Shown here piece after piece: positions 1-7,700 of a DNA stretch of 16,295 nucleotides. Source of the DNA: Rhodobiaceae bacterium (GTDB taxonomy: Bacteria; Pseudomonadota; Alphaproteobacteria; Parvibaculales; Parvibaculaceae). Where the stretch lies: the NCBI GenBank assembly GCA_027352645.1, contig DAIEIL010000093.1, positions 1 through 16,295 on the forward strand, in the 5' to 3' direction. The first letter of the stretch is position 1. Every line of letters starts with the position of its first letter. The notes under the pieces were generated by a model that was not told the origin of the DNA, searched no databases, and was given only the letters and a program-made list of their open reading frames with translations. The position numbers and the translations under genes were made by a program.

Positions 1-480
1 CCGGAGAAGGATCTGCCGGTGACGGTCGCTATCGACGCGGGAAGTTCCTGCCTCGAACCAAAGCCGGGGGAGAAGAGCCTCTACGGCGTCGTTGCGTTGC
101 CGACGGTGGGACAGCAAATCGTCATTTCGGTGGCGAGCGAGCCGATGGGGCAGAGCATCTTCGCGCCGCAGCTCAAGCTGCTCGACCAGAAGGGCGCGGT
201 GTTGCGGGAAATCCCGCGTGACGACTTCATGTTCCGGGGCGGCGCCTTGACGGCGCTCATCCGTGCGCATGAGGCGGAGCGTTACCTGGTCGTCATTTCC
301 GATCCAAAGATGGTCGGACAAAATATCTCGCAGGTTGCGGGAGCTACGTCCGCTACCCCGGTTACCAACGGTATCGTCGGATTTGTTGCGTATTCGGGTT
401 CGGAGTCGACGACGAACCTCACCTATTCGCATGGCGGAACGGTGCAAGTCGCGGCGCAGGCCCTGGGCACAGGCAAATAG
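1..480 (+). CDS. C-terminal part of an exported MalM-like protein (5' end outside window)
   Basis: The reading frame is open from base 1 to the TAG at 478-480, so this is the last ~159 codons of a longer gene. The in-frame GTG at 19 has no ribosome binding site and is unlikely to be the start. The visible part is rich in beta-strand-like segments. A stretch around bases 157-300 reads like the C-terminal sandwich of MalM (maltose-operon periplasmic protein): a 'FAPQLKLLDQKG' strand, a loop with 'DDFMFRGG', then a 'YLVVISDPK' strand. The tail is Ser/Thr/Gly-rich and non-catalytic in appearance. No signal peptide can be seen because the N-terminus is missing. I infer a periplasmic or surface protein. 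The MalM likeness rests on remembered strand patterns and is not certain; the gene has no sugar-transport neighbours here. Confidence 0.55.
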   Translation, partial: PEKDLPVTVAIDAGSSCLEPKPGEKSLYGVVALPTVGQQIVISVASEPMGQSIFAPQLKLLDQKGAVLREIPRDDFMFRGGALTALIRAHEAERYLVVISDPKMVGQNISQVAGATSATPVTNGIVGFVAYSGSESTTNLTYSHGGTVQVAAQALGTGK

Positions 481-571
481 GGTAGAGGCAAACAGGATGT
501 CGGAACCGGAGGTTCTGTCGTCGAGCCTTCTTCATCCTGAATCGTGACACGTGGGTTCAAGGGGGAGAGAC

Positions 572-1069
572 ATGCCCGGCATTCGCGATGCGATCATTCT
601 TGTCATCGCATCAGGACTCGCCGCTTGCGCAGGGCAGAGCTTGCGCCAACCGGCGATGCACGAGGTTCATATCAACCCGTCGGCGAATGCGGAGGCTGAT
701 CTGGCGAGTATCGACGCCGTGGCCAAGGACCTTGGATTTCAGGCGTCGCCGCAGAATCACAATGTGGGCAAGTCGGGGCGAATGCCCTGCGTCGGCACTG
801 TCGATGTCTTGAGAGCATATCGTTACACGGACGCCATCGGGTTCTATGTCGTCAGGTTCAAGGAAGGCGGGCTGCTTTCCGTCGCCTTTGCCGACACCGC
901 CGAACCCGGCAAGGAGACGCCGGACGCGGCCTATGATCTCTTCGTCAAGCTCGGGAAGGAGCTGATCGCGCGCTTCGGAAAAGAGCGGACCAGCGTGCCG
1001 CCGATGGAGTCCGACTGCGTCAACTGGAACGGCGTCAATATCGATACGTCGGGCGGCGGGACCTGGTGA
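572..1069 (+). CDS. Small lipoprotein of unknown function
   Basis: A 165-residue protein starts at ATG 572, behind a purine-rich ribosome binding site (561-569). An in-frame GTG at 551 is possible, but it would put seven extra residues before the signal. Residues 1-19 form a lipoprotein signal peptide with the lipobox LAAC, so Cys19 should be lipidated. The mature part is soluble, about 145 residues, with Cys73 and Cys149 able to form a disulfide, and it ends in a Gly-rich 'TSGGGTW' tail. A segment around residues 86-140 looks alternately strand and helix. I recognise no family. It lies about 90 bases after the MalM-like gene on the same strand and may share its transcript. It looks like host envelope protein rather than phage. 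Confidence 0.75.
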   Translation: MPGIRDAIILVIASGLAACAGQSLRQPAMHEVHINPSANAEADLASIDAVAKDLGFQASPQNHNVGKSGRMPCVGTVDVLRAYRYTDAIGFYVVRFKEGGLLSVAFADTAEPGKETPDAAYDLFVKLGKELIARFGKERTSVPPMESDCVNWNGVNIDTSGGGTW

Positions 1070-1155
1070 GAGGGCGATGGCGTTCTTCCATCTCCTTTGA
1101 CGGCTACCAGCCTTTGTTAAGAACCTTCCGCGGGCGAGAAAATCGCACCGTATAG

Positions 1156-1196
1156 AGGCGCGTCGCCGAGCGGCGCGCCTGTTTCATTAAAACAGG
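1156..1196 (+). promoter_or_regulatory. Holin leader with two mutually exclusive hairpins
   Basis: Hairpin A pairs 1156-1166 with 1170-1180: an 11-bp stem with one T-G wobble and loop CGA. Hairpin B pairs 1178-1184 (CCTGTTT) with 1190-1196 (AAACAGG), loop 1185-1189. The two share bases 1178-1180, so they cannot both form fully. Hairpin B buries the AGG of the holin ribosome binding site (AGGA, 1194-1197). Hairpin A also lies 87 bases after the lipoprotein stop and could act as a weak terminator, but the bases after it (GTTTCATT) are a poor T-tract. The pairings are read directly from the sequence; the regulatory role is inference. Confidence 0.4.
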
Positions 1197-1205
1197 ACTA
1201 TCAGC

Positions 1206-1574
1206 ATGCACATGATCGATGTGGCGGCGTTGCAGCCGCTTGTGAACGAACTCGTCCTTGCGGCTCTGACGGGGCTTGCGTCCTTCGTCGTTGCGAGGGC
1301 TTGCGCGTTGCTCAAGGCAAAGCGCGATGGCGAGTTGGGAAAGATACTCGACAAGACGCTCGGCATGGGCATCGCCTTCGCCATGGCGAAGATCAAGGCG
1401 GTCGAGGAGGCCAACTCGACGATCGCCGTGAAAAACGAAGTCGTCGCGGAGGCGGCGAATTACGCAGTGCTTCACGTGCCCCAAACGGTGAAGGCGCTGG
1501 GGCTCGATGGCGAACATCTCACGCGCATGATCGAGGCGCGGCTCGGTGTTGCCGAAAGCGGCCAGCCGGCGTGA
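1206..1574 (+). CDS. Phage holin, LLH-like (superfamily 6)
   Basis: The product is a 122-residue protein with one hydrophobic segment near the N-terminus (about residues 15-36) followed by a Lys/Arg/Glu/Ala-rich amphipathic tail. This is the layout of LLH-type phage holins, which permeabilise the inner membrane at the end of a lytic cycle. AGGA at 1194-1197 lies 8 bases before ATG 1206. A second in-frame ATG at 1212 gives the N-terminus Met-His-Met, which recalls the dual-start arrangement of lambda holin S. The stop overlaps the GTG of the next gene (GTGA, 1571-1574), so the two are translationally coupled. No endolysin gene is adjacent. The family call rests on topology, length and the two spanin-like genes that follow. 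Confidence 0.7.
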   Translation: MHMIDVAALQPLVNELVLAALTGLASFVVARACALLKAKRDGELGKILDKTLGMGIAFAMAKIKAVEEANSTIAVKNEVVAEAANYAVLHVPQTVKALGLDGEHLTRMIEARLGVAESGQPA

Positions 1575-1774
1575 TCGACCTTATCGCGAAGCTTGTCGGG
1601 TTGCTTGGCGAGTTCGGCATCGGGCTGCTGGGCTATTTGCTCGCGCGGAGAAACGGCGATGCCGAAGCGTTGAGGCGGGAGCTGGAGAAGCAGAAAGCGA
1701 TCAACGACGCGCTGGCCGATGCTCCTCGCAATCAGTCCGATGCCGCTCGGCGGCTACGCGACGGCAGTTTCTGA
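1571..1774 (+). CDS. Inner-membrane spanin-like (Rz-like) small protein
   Basis: A 67-residue protein starts at GTG 1571, overlapping the holin stop. The long open frame upstream is a shadow of the holin gene. The first ~24 residues are a hydrophobic membrane segment (IDLIAKLVGLLGEFGIGLLG). Next come two Arg residues and a charged heptad-like helix (about 28-48, 'EALRRELEKQKAINDAL'), ending in 'SDAARRLRDGSF'. One N-terminal membrane helix plus a short periplasmic coiled coil is the layout of an i-spanin, which bridges to an outer-membrane lipoprotein to fuse the membranes during lysis. It is shorter than lambda Rz (153 residues). Its place between a holin and a tiny lipoprotein supports the call, which is by topology and context, not by a catalytic motif. 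Confidence 0.6.
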   Translation: MIDLIAKLVGLLGEFGIGLLGYLLARRNGDAEALRRELEKQKAINDALADAPRNQSDAARRLRDGSF

Positions 1775-1842
1775 AACGCCGCATCCTCGCGACATTTGAA
1801 ATGAACGTGGATAGGCGTGACTCAATCAATGATGCGTTGGCA

Positions 1843-2064
1843 ATGATGCGCTGGAAAGGGCTCTTCGCCGTTGGTGCGATGTTGTGCGCGGGTTGTACGA
1901 CCGGGGTGGCCCAAACCCCTTGCCTCCATTTGCGCGATTACACGGCGACGGAGCAAGGCACGGTCGCGGATGAACTCGACAGGCTCGGGCCTGCTTCGAT
2001 GACGGGGCGCTTCATGGCGGATTATGGCGCTCTGCGTGACGAGGTCAGGGCGGCTTGCCGCTGA
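1843..2064 (+). CDS. Outer-membrane spanin-like (Rz1-like) lipoprotein
   Basis: Starting at ATG 1843, this encodes 73 residues beginning 'MMRWKGLFAVGAMLCAGC', a short lipoprotein signal whose lipobox places the lipidated Cys at residue 18. An in-frame ATG at 1801 would add 14 charged residues before the signal; neither start has a strong ribosome binding site. The mature part has a Cys pair (TPC near its start, AACR at the end) and the pattern 'DYTATEQ..VADEL..L...S...R...DY..LR', which I associate with small lipoproteins next to i-spanins in alphaproteobacterial prophages. An o-spanin sits in the outer membrane and pairs with the i-spanin encoded just upstream. Function is inferred from lipobox, size and position. 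Confidence 0.6.
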   Translation: MMRWKGLFAVGAMLCAGCTTGVAQTPCLHLRDYTATEQGTVADELDRLGPASMTGRFMADYGALRDEVRAACR

Positions 2065-2100
2065 GGCCTGGGCAATTTTCCGACACAAACAGGAGGCAGG

Positions 2101-2730
2101 ATGACCGATCCCAATGATCCGGCAGCGTTGGCGGCTGCGCTCGATGCGGCGACGGCGGCAACGCGGAACTTCGGCGCGGAGACGACGCGGACGGTGTCGT
2201 CGGTGACGGATAATTACCGCCGCGCGTCATCGGGCGGGCGCGATTTCGGATCGAGTCTGGTGCGCGCTTTCGACGACATTGCGCTCAAAGGCAAGTCGTT
2301 GTCGGATACGCTCAGGACACTTGCGCTCGATCTCTCGAAGCTGGTGCTCAACAACGCGCTGAAGTCGGTGGCGAGTTCGGCGAGCGGGTCGCTTATGTCG
2401 TCATTGTGCTCGTTGTTCGCAAGCGCGGACGGCAATGTCATCGCGGGCGGACGGGTGAGGCCTTTCGCGAAAGGTGGGGTGTTGTCGAGCCCGATGCTCT
2501 TTCCGCTTGAAAACGGAACCGGGCTCGCGGGCGAGGCCGGGCCGGAGGCGATCATGCCGCTTCAGCGCGGCAGCGACGGGCGGCTCGGGGTTGCGGCGCA
2601 AGGCGGCGGGCAGGCAGTGACGATCCATTTCAACGTGAATGCGACGGACGCCGCGAGCTTCCGGCGCTCCGAAACGCAGATCGCGGCGATGCTCAATCGC
2701 ATGACGAGCCGCGGGGCGAGGAACCTCTGA
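2101..2730 (+). CDS. Short phage/GTA tail tape measure protein (GTA g11-like)
   Basis: A 209-residue protein has an excellent ribosome binding site (AGGAGG, 2091-2096). The N-terminal half is helical (about residues 1-110) with an 'FGSSLVRAFDDIALKGKSLSDTLR' type helix. A Gly-rich segment follows around residues 120-165 ('FAKGGVLSSP' ... 'LAGEAGPEAIMPL'), typical of the C-terminus of lambda-family tape measure proteins. A final strand, 'VTIHFNVNATDAASFRRSE', is also characteristic. The protein sets tail length and is held inside the tail tube. At ~210 residues it is far shorter than phage tape measures (often >600) but close to the Rhodobacter capsulatus GTA protein, which makes a short tail. 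The gene directly precedes the distal-tail gene, as in GTA clusters. No tail-assembly chaperone or major tail gene is found upstream. Confidence 0.85.
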   Translation: MTDPNDPAALAAALDAATAATRNFGAETTRTVSSVTDNYRRASSGGRDFGSSLVRAFDDIALKGKSLSDTLRTLALDLSKLVLNNALKSVASSASGSLMSSLCSLFASADGNVIAGGRVRPFAKGGVLSSPMLFPLENGTGLAGEAGPEAIMPLQRGSDGRLGVAAQGGGQAVTIHFNVNATDAASFRRSETQIAAMLNRMTSRGARNL

Positions 2731-2731
2731 C

Positions 2732-3364
2732 ATGGCCTTCCACGAAATTCGCTTTCCAACCAACATTGCGCTTGGCGCGACGGGCGGGCCGGAGCGACGC
2801 ACGGAGATTGTCACGCTCGGCTCAGGCGCGGAGGAGCGCAACAGCGCCTGGGCGCATTCCCGGCGGCGGTACAATGCAGGGCTGGGGCTGCGCTCGCTCG
2901 ACGATGTGCATCAGCTCATCTCGTTTTTCGAAGCGCGGCACGGGAGGCTTTACGGCTTTCGCTGGAAAGATCGCGCGGATTGCAAATCCTGCGCGCCCGG
3001 CCAGAGCATCGCGGCGACGGATCAGGCGATTGGCACAGGCGATGGGACGGTTCAGGCGTTTCAGCTCGTCAAGACCTATGCGTCGGGCGGCGTGTCCTAT
3101 GTCCGGGCGATCCGTAAGCCGGTTGCGGCGAGTCTGCGGGTCGCGGTCGACGGAGTCGCGAAGGCTGAGGGCACAGATTTCACGCTCGATACGGTGACGG
3201 GAATCCTGAGCTTCAGCGCAGCACCGGCCTCGGGCGCCGCGGTGACGGCGGGTTTCGAGTTCGATGTGCCGGTGCGGTTCGACACGGATTTTCTGGAGAT
3301 CAACCTCGCGGCATTCGAGGCGGGGTCGGTGCCGAATGTGCCGGTGGTCGAGGTGAGGGTTTAA
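2732..3364 (+). CDS. Distal tail protein, DUF2460 (GTA g12-like)
   Basis: The ATG at 2732 follows the tape measure stop by one base, with GAGGAA (2718-2723) as binding site. The 210 residues match DUF2460: N-terminal 'FHEIRFPTNIALGATGGPERRTEIV', then 'RRRYNAGLGLRSLDDVHQLISFFEARHGRLYGFRWKD' around residues 45-85, and a beta-rich C-terminal half ending 'FDVPVRFDTDFLEINLAAFEAGSVPNVPVVEVR'-like text (given in part). The family forms the ring that joins the tail tube to the baseplate hub. Length equals that of GTA homologues as I recall them. It is coupled to its neighbours and shows no truncation. Confidence 0.88.
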   Translation: MAFHEIRFPTNIALGATGGPERRTEIVTLGSGAEERNSAWAHSRRRYNAGLGLRSLDDVHQLISFFEARHGRLYGFRWKDRADCKSCAPGQSIAATDQAIGTGDGTVQAFQLVKTYASGGVSYVRAIRKPVAASLRVAVDGVAKAEGTDFTLDTVTGILSFSAAPASGAAVTAGFEFDVPVRFDTDFLEINLAAFEAGSVPNVPVVEVRV

Positions 3365-3367
3365 TCC

Positions 3368-4255
3368 ATGAAATCCATATCCGACGCACTCGCCGCGCAT
3401 CTCGCTGGCGGGACGACGACGCTTTGCAACTGCTGGAAGCTCACGCGCCGCGACGGTCATGTGATGGGCTTCACCGATCATGACGACGATCTGGCCTTCG
3501 ATGGCGTGACCTATGAAGCGGTAGCGGGGTTCACGGCGAGCGCGATTGAAAGTTCGGCGGGACTCGCGGTCGACAATCTCGACCTCGCGGGCGGACTCAA
3601 TTCGGAGCGGCTGGACGAGGGCGATCTCGCAGCGGGGATTTACGATGACGCGTCGGTCGAGATATGGCGCGTCAACTGGTCGGCGACGGATCAGTGCGTG
3701 TTGATGCGCAAGGGTAATCTCGGCGAGGTGAGCCGGGGGGCGACGGGCTTCACGGCGGAACTGCGCGGCCTTGCCCATCGGCTGAACCAGCCTGTGGGGC
3801 GGCTCTTTCAATATGGTTGCGATGCCGATCTGGGCGACGCGCGGTGCGGCGTCGATCTCGGCGTGGCAACGATGCGGGGCGAAGGCGTGGTCGCCGCCAT
3901 CGAGGACAATCGTATCGTCACGGCATCGGGGCTTGAGGGCTTTGCCGAAGGATGGTTCGAGCGCGGGCGGCTTGCCTTCACCAGCGGCGCGAATGAAGGC
4001 GCGGGATGCGAGGTGAAGCTGCATGCCGCGAGCGCGGGCGGCGCAGTCATCGAGTTGTGGCAGGCGATGGCGCGGGAAATCGCGATGGGCGATGCCTTTG
4101 TCGTAACGGCGGGCTGCGACAAGCAGTTTTCCACCTGTCGCGCGAAATTCGGAAATGGCGCGAATTTTCGCGGCTTCCCGCATATGCCGGGCAACGACTA
4201 CGTCATTTCCTATGCAAGCTCGGGAGAGGTGAATGATGGCGGAAGCCGGAACTGA
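3368..4255 (+). CDS. Baseplate hub protein, DUF2163 (GTA g13-like), probable Fe-S site
   Basis: A 295-residue protein has the DUF2163/BR0599-type pattern: 'CNCWKLTRRDG..MGFTDHDDDL.FDGV.Y' at residues 20-49, 'SAGLAVDNLDLAGGL' near 63-77, and a Cys-containing C-terminal region. Two Cys pairs, C151/C160 ('FQYGCDADLGDARCGVDL') and C250/C257 ('TAGCDKQFSTCRAKF'), lie in the segments most typical of the family. They are candidates for the four ligands of the Fe-S cluster reported in the hub of the R. capsulatus GTA. Other Cys residues are 20, 22, 110 and 214. The end overlaps the peptidase gene by 23 bases, implying coupled translation and stoichiometric assembly of the tail tip. Confidence 0.88.
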   Translation: MKSISDALAAHLAGGTTTLCNCWKLTRRDGHVMGFTDHDDDLAFDGVTYEAVAGFTASAIESSAGLAVDNLDLAGGLNSERLDEGDLAAGIYDDASVEIWRVNWSATDQCVLMRKGNLGEVSRGATGFTAELRGLAHRLNQPVGRLFQYGCDADLGDARCGVDLGVATMRGEGVVAAIEDNRIVTASGLEGFAEGWFERGRLAFTSGANEGAGCEVKLHAASAGGAVIELWQAMAREIAMGDAFVVTAGCDKQFSTCRAKFGNGANFRGFPHMPGNDYVISYASSGEVNDGGSRN

Positions 4256-4703
4256 GCTGACGCGCGCCGCCATTGTTGCGGCGGCGCGAGAGTGGATCGG
4301 TACACCCTATCGGCATCAGGCGAGTTGCAAGGGTGCGGGCACAGATTGTCTTGGACTCGTACGAGGGTTGTGGCGCGAATTTCATGGGGCGGAGCCGGAA
4401 GCGCCGCCGCCTTACACCTCCGACTGGGCGGAGGCGCCGGGCGCGGACGGACGCGTCGTCGAGGCGATGGCGGAGGCGGCGCGGCGGCATCTCGTCGAGA
4501 TCGGGGCAGGAGAAGCGCAAGTGGGCGACGTGGCGCTTTTTCGCATGCGCGCGAGCGGACCCGCGAAACATGCGGGTGTGCTCACCGGCGATGAACGGAT
4601 GGTTCACGCCTGGTCGGGCCGCGCGGTGGTGGAAACCTCGCTCGGGCCCTGGTGGCGGGCGCGGATGGCCTATGCGTTCCGGTTTCCGGGAGTGACTGAC
4701 TGA
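4233..4703 (+). CDS. Tail-associated NlpC/P60 peptidase (GTA g14-like)
   Basis: A 156-residue protein starts at ATG 4233 (or 4236), behind GGGAGAGG (4222-4229), inside the end of the hub gene. It carries the NlpC/P60 signatures: 'WIGTPYRHQ' at 21-29, 'GTDCLGLVRGLW' with nucleophile Cys39, 'KHAGVL' with His113, and 'MVHAW' with His125 as third polar residue. These cysteine peptidases cut peptide stems of peptidoglycan. In GTA and siphophage tips the enzyme opens the cell wall during DNA delivery. It might also help release, since no separate endolysin lies beside the holin, but that is speculation. All catalytic residues are present and the length is normal. Confidence 0.9.
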   Translation: MMAEAGTELTRAAIVAAAREWIGTPYRHQASCKGAGTDCLGLVRGLWREFHGAEPEAPPPYTSDWAEAPGADGRVVEAMAEAARRHLVEIGAGEAQVGDVALFRMRASGPAKHAGVLTGDERMVHAWSGRAVVETSLGPWWRARMAYAFRFPGVTD

Positions 4704-7700
4704 TGGCGACACTTCTTCTTTCGACGGCGGGCTCGGCGCTCGGCAGCGCGTTGCTGCCCGGCGGCTTGAGCTTTCTCGGCGCGACGGTGAGCGGCGCGGC
4801 GCTGGGAAGCGCAATCGGCGCGGGGCTCGGCTCTTATGTCGACCAGCAGCTTTTCGGTTCGACGGTGGCGAATTCGGAAGGGCCGCGCCTTTCGGACTTG
4901 CAGGTTCTGTCCTCGACCGAGGGCGCGCCGGTGCCGAGGCTTTATGGACGTGCGCGGCTCGGCGGACAATTGATCTGGGCGACGAATTACAAGGAACACA
5001 AGTCGACGGAGAGTGCCGGCGGCAAGGGCGGCGGCGGCGCAAGCGTGACGAGCTATTCCTATACCGTCTCCTTCGCCGTGGCGCTTTGCGAGGGGCCGAT
5101 CACGCGCATCGGCCGCGTCTGGGCGGACGGCAAGGCGATGACGCTGGAAGATGTGAGCTGGCGGTTGCACAAGGGCGATGGCGCGCAATTGCCCGATCCG
5201 ACGATCGAGGCGATTGAAGGCGCGGGCGCCGCGCCTGCCTATCGCGGCACGGCCTATGTCGTGTTCGAGGATCTGGCGCTCGCCGGCTACGGCAACCGCA
5301 TTCCGCAACTCTCCTTCGAGGTGTTTCGCTCGCTGAGCGATGTCGAGGAAGCGGTGCGGGCGGTGACGATCATTCCGGGCGCCGGAGAGTTCGTCTACGA
5401 CACGGACGCGGTGCGCGAAATATTGAGCGAGAGTTCGAGCCGCGCGGTCAACACGCATTCGAGCGAGGGCAGGAGCGACTGGACGGCGGCGCTCGACCAG
5501 TTGCAAGACCTTTGCCCCAATGTGGCGAGCGGGTCGCTGGTCGTTTCATGGTTCGGCGACGATCTTCGCTGCGGGCAATGCACGGTGCGGCCCAAGGTCG
5601 AAACGGATTGGAAGATCACGACGCCGGAGGCGTGGAGCGCGGGCGGCCTTGCGCGGAGCGCGGCGGACGTGGTGAGCGCGGTGGAGGGCAAGCCGGCTTT
5701 TGGCGGGACGCCGTCCGACGCATCCGTCATTCGCGCGATCAGGGACATGAAAGCGCGCGGGCTTCGCGCCGTTTTCTATCCATTCGTGATGATGGACATA
5801 CCGGAAGGCAATGCGCTGCCCGATCCATGGAGCGGAGCGGCTTCGCAGCCAGCCTATCCCTGGCGCGGGCGCATCACCTGCTCGCCGGCGGCGGGGCGGA
5901 CGGGGAGTGTCGACAAGACTGCGGCCGCGGCGGCGCATGTGGCGAGCTTTTTCGGCACGGCTGCAGCGGGCGACTTTCACGTATCGGGCGATACGGTCGG
6001 TTATAGCGGGCCGTCCGAATGGTCCTACCGGCGCATGATCCTGCATTACGCGCATCTCTGCGCGGCGGCAGGCGGCATCGACGCGTTTCTCATCGGCTCG
6101 GAGTTGAAAGGGCTGACGCAAATTCGAAGCGGCGCTTCGACCTATCCGGCTGTTGCGCAGTTGAAGGCGCTGGCCGCCGATGTGGCGAGCATACTCGGCA
6201 CGTCGACAAAGATTTCCTATGCGGCGGACTGGTCGGAATATGCGGGCCACGATCCGGCGGATGGAACGGGCGACCGCTTCTTCCATCTCGATCCGCTTTG
6301 GGCGGATGCGCATATTCATTTCGTCGGCATCGACGCCTACGCGCCGCTGACGGATTGGCGAAAGACCGGCGCCCATCTCGACCGCGAGCTGGCGGATTCG
6401 ATCTATGACATCGGCTATCTGAAGTCGCGGATCGCGGGGGGTGAGAATTACGACTGGTACTATGCGAGCGATGCTGACAGAGCGGCGCAGTCGCGCACAC
6501 CGATTACGGATGGCGCCTACGGCAAGCCATGGGTCTTTCGCGCGAAGGATATTCGCAACTGGTGGGCGAATGCGCATCATGAACGGTCGGGAGGCATGGA
6601 AAGCGCCGCGGCGACGGGATGGGTGCCGGAAGGAAAGCCGATATGGTTCACCGAACTCGGATGCCCCGCTATCGACAAGGGCACGAACGAGCCCAACCTC
6701 TTTGTCGATGCGAAGTCGTCGGAAAGCGCGGTGCCGCATTTTTCGACCGGAACGCGCGACGATTTCATTCAGCGCTGTTTTATTGAGGCGCAGACCGGCT
6801 ATTGGAGCGAGGCGGGCGCGCATAATCCCGTGTCGGCGGTCTATGGCGGGCGGATGCTCGATCCGGGAGACATGTTTTTCTGGACCTGGGATGCGCGGCC
6901 ATTTCCGGCATTTCCGGATCGGACCGACCTTTGGGCGGATGGCGAGAACTGGCAGCGCGGGCACTGGCTCAATGGCAGGCTCGGCGCCGTGCCGCTCCGT
7001 GCGCTTGTCTCGGCGATCATGGGCGATGTGGGCTTTTCAGATTTCGATGCGAGTGGCCTTGCCGGTGTCGTCGAAGGATTTGTGATCGACCGCATCATGA
7101 GCCCGCGACAGGCGATTGAGCCGCTGATGCTCGCGCGTTTCTTCGATGCCGCGGAAAGCGAGGGCCTTATCCGCTTCAGGCATTACGGCGCGGAGCCCGT
7201 TGTGACGCTGACGCCGGAGCAACTGGCGGTCGAGGACGATAGCGCGGAGGCGGGCTACAGGCTTACGCGCGCGCAGGAAACGGAGTTGCCGCTTTCGACA
7301 AAGCTCTCGTTCATCGACGGCGGAATGGAGTATCGGCAGGCGGCGGTGGAGGCGCGAAGGCTTGGTGTCTCGACACAGCGCGTTTCATCCGCCAGCTTGC
7401 CGATGGTGATGACGGCGGAGGACGCGCAGGGCGTTGCCGATATATGGCTTCAGAAAAGCTGGAGCGAACGCGAGGCGGCGACGCTGAAGCTGCCGCCTTC
7501 GCTCTTCGCACTCGATCCGGGTGACGTGGTGGAACTGGCTCTGCCGTCACGCAGGGCGCGGTACCGGCTGACCGCGCTCACCGACGGCGAGCGCCGAGAC
7601 GCGAGGGCGGTGGCGAGTGAAGCGAGCCTTTACGGGCGGCTCGCCGCGCCGCGTCGAACGAGGGCTTCGGCACCGGCTGCGAGCTATGGTGTGCCGCTCG

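Noticed and set aside
1116..1190. TTAA half-sites that could be a CtrA box controlling the lysis/tail block
   Set aside because: The TTAA copies at 1116 and 1187 are not at the TTAA-N7-TTAA spacing, so no full site is present.
2822..4273. A 483-codon open frame on the minus strand across the distal-tail and hub genes
   Set aside because: It is antisense to two well-recognised tail genes, is Arg/His/Ala-rich with no domain, and such frames are expected from GC-rich codon use on the other strand.
5546..6964. A 472-codon open frame on the minus strand inside the megatron gene
   Set aside because: Composition is Arg/Pro/Ala-rich, with no recognisable motif and a strong coding gene on the plus strand; a shadow frame.
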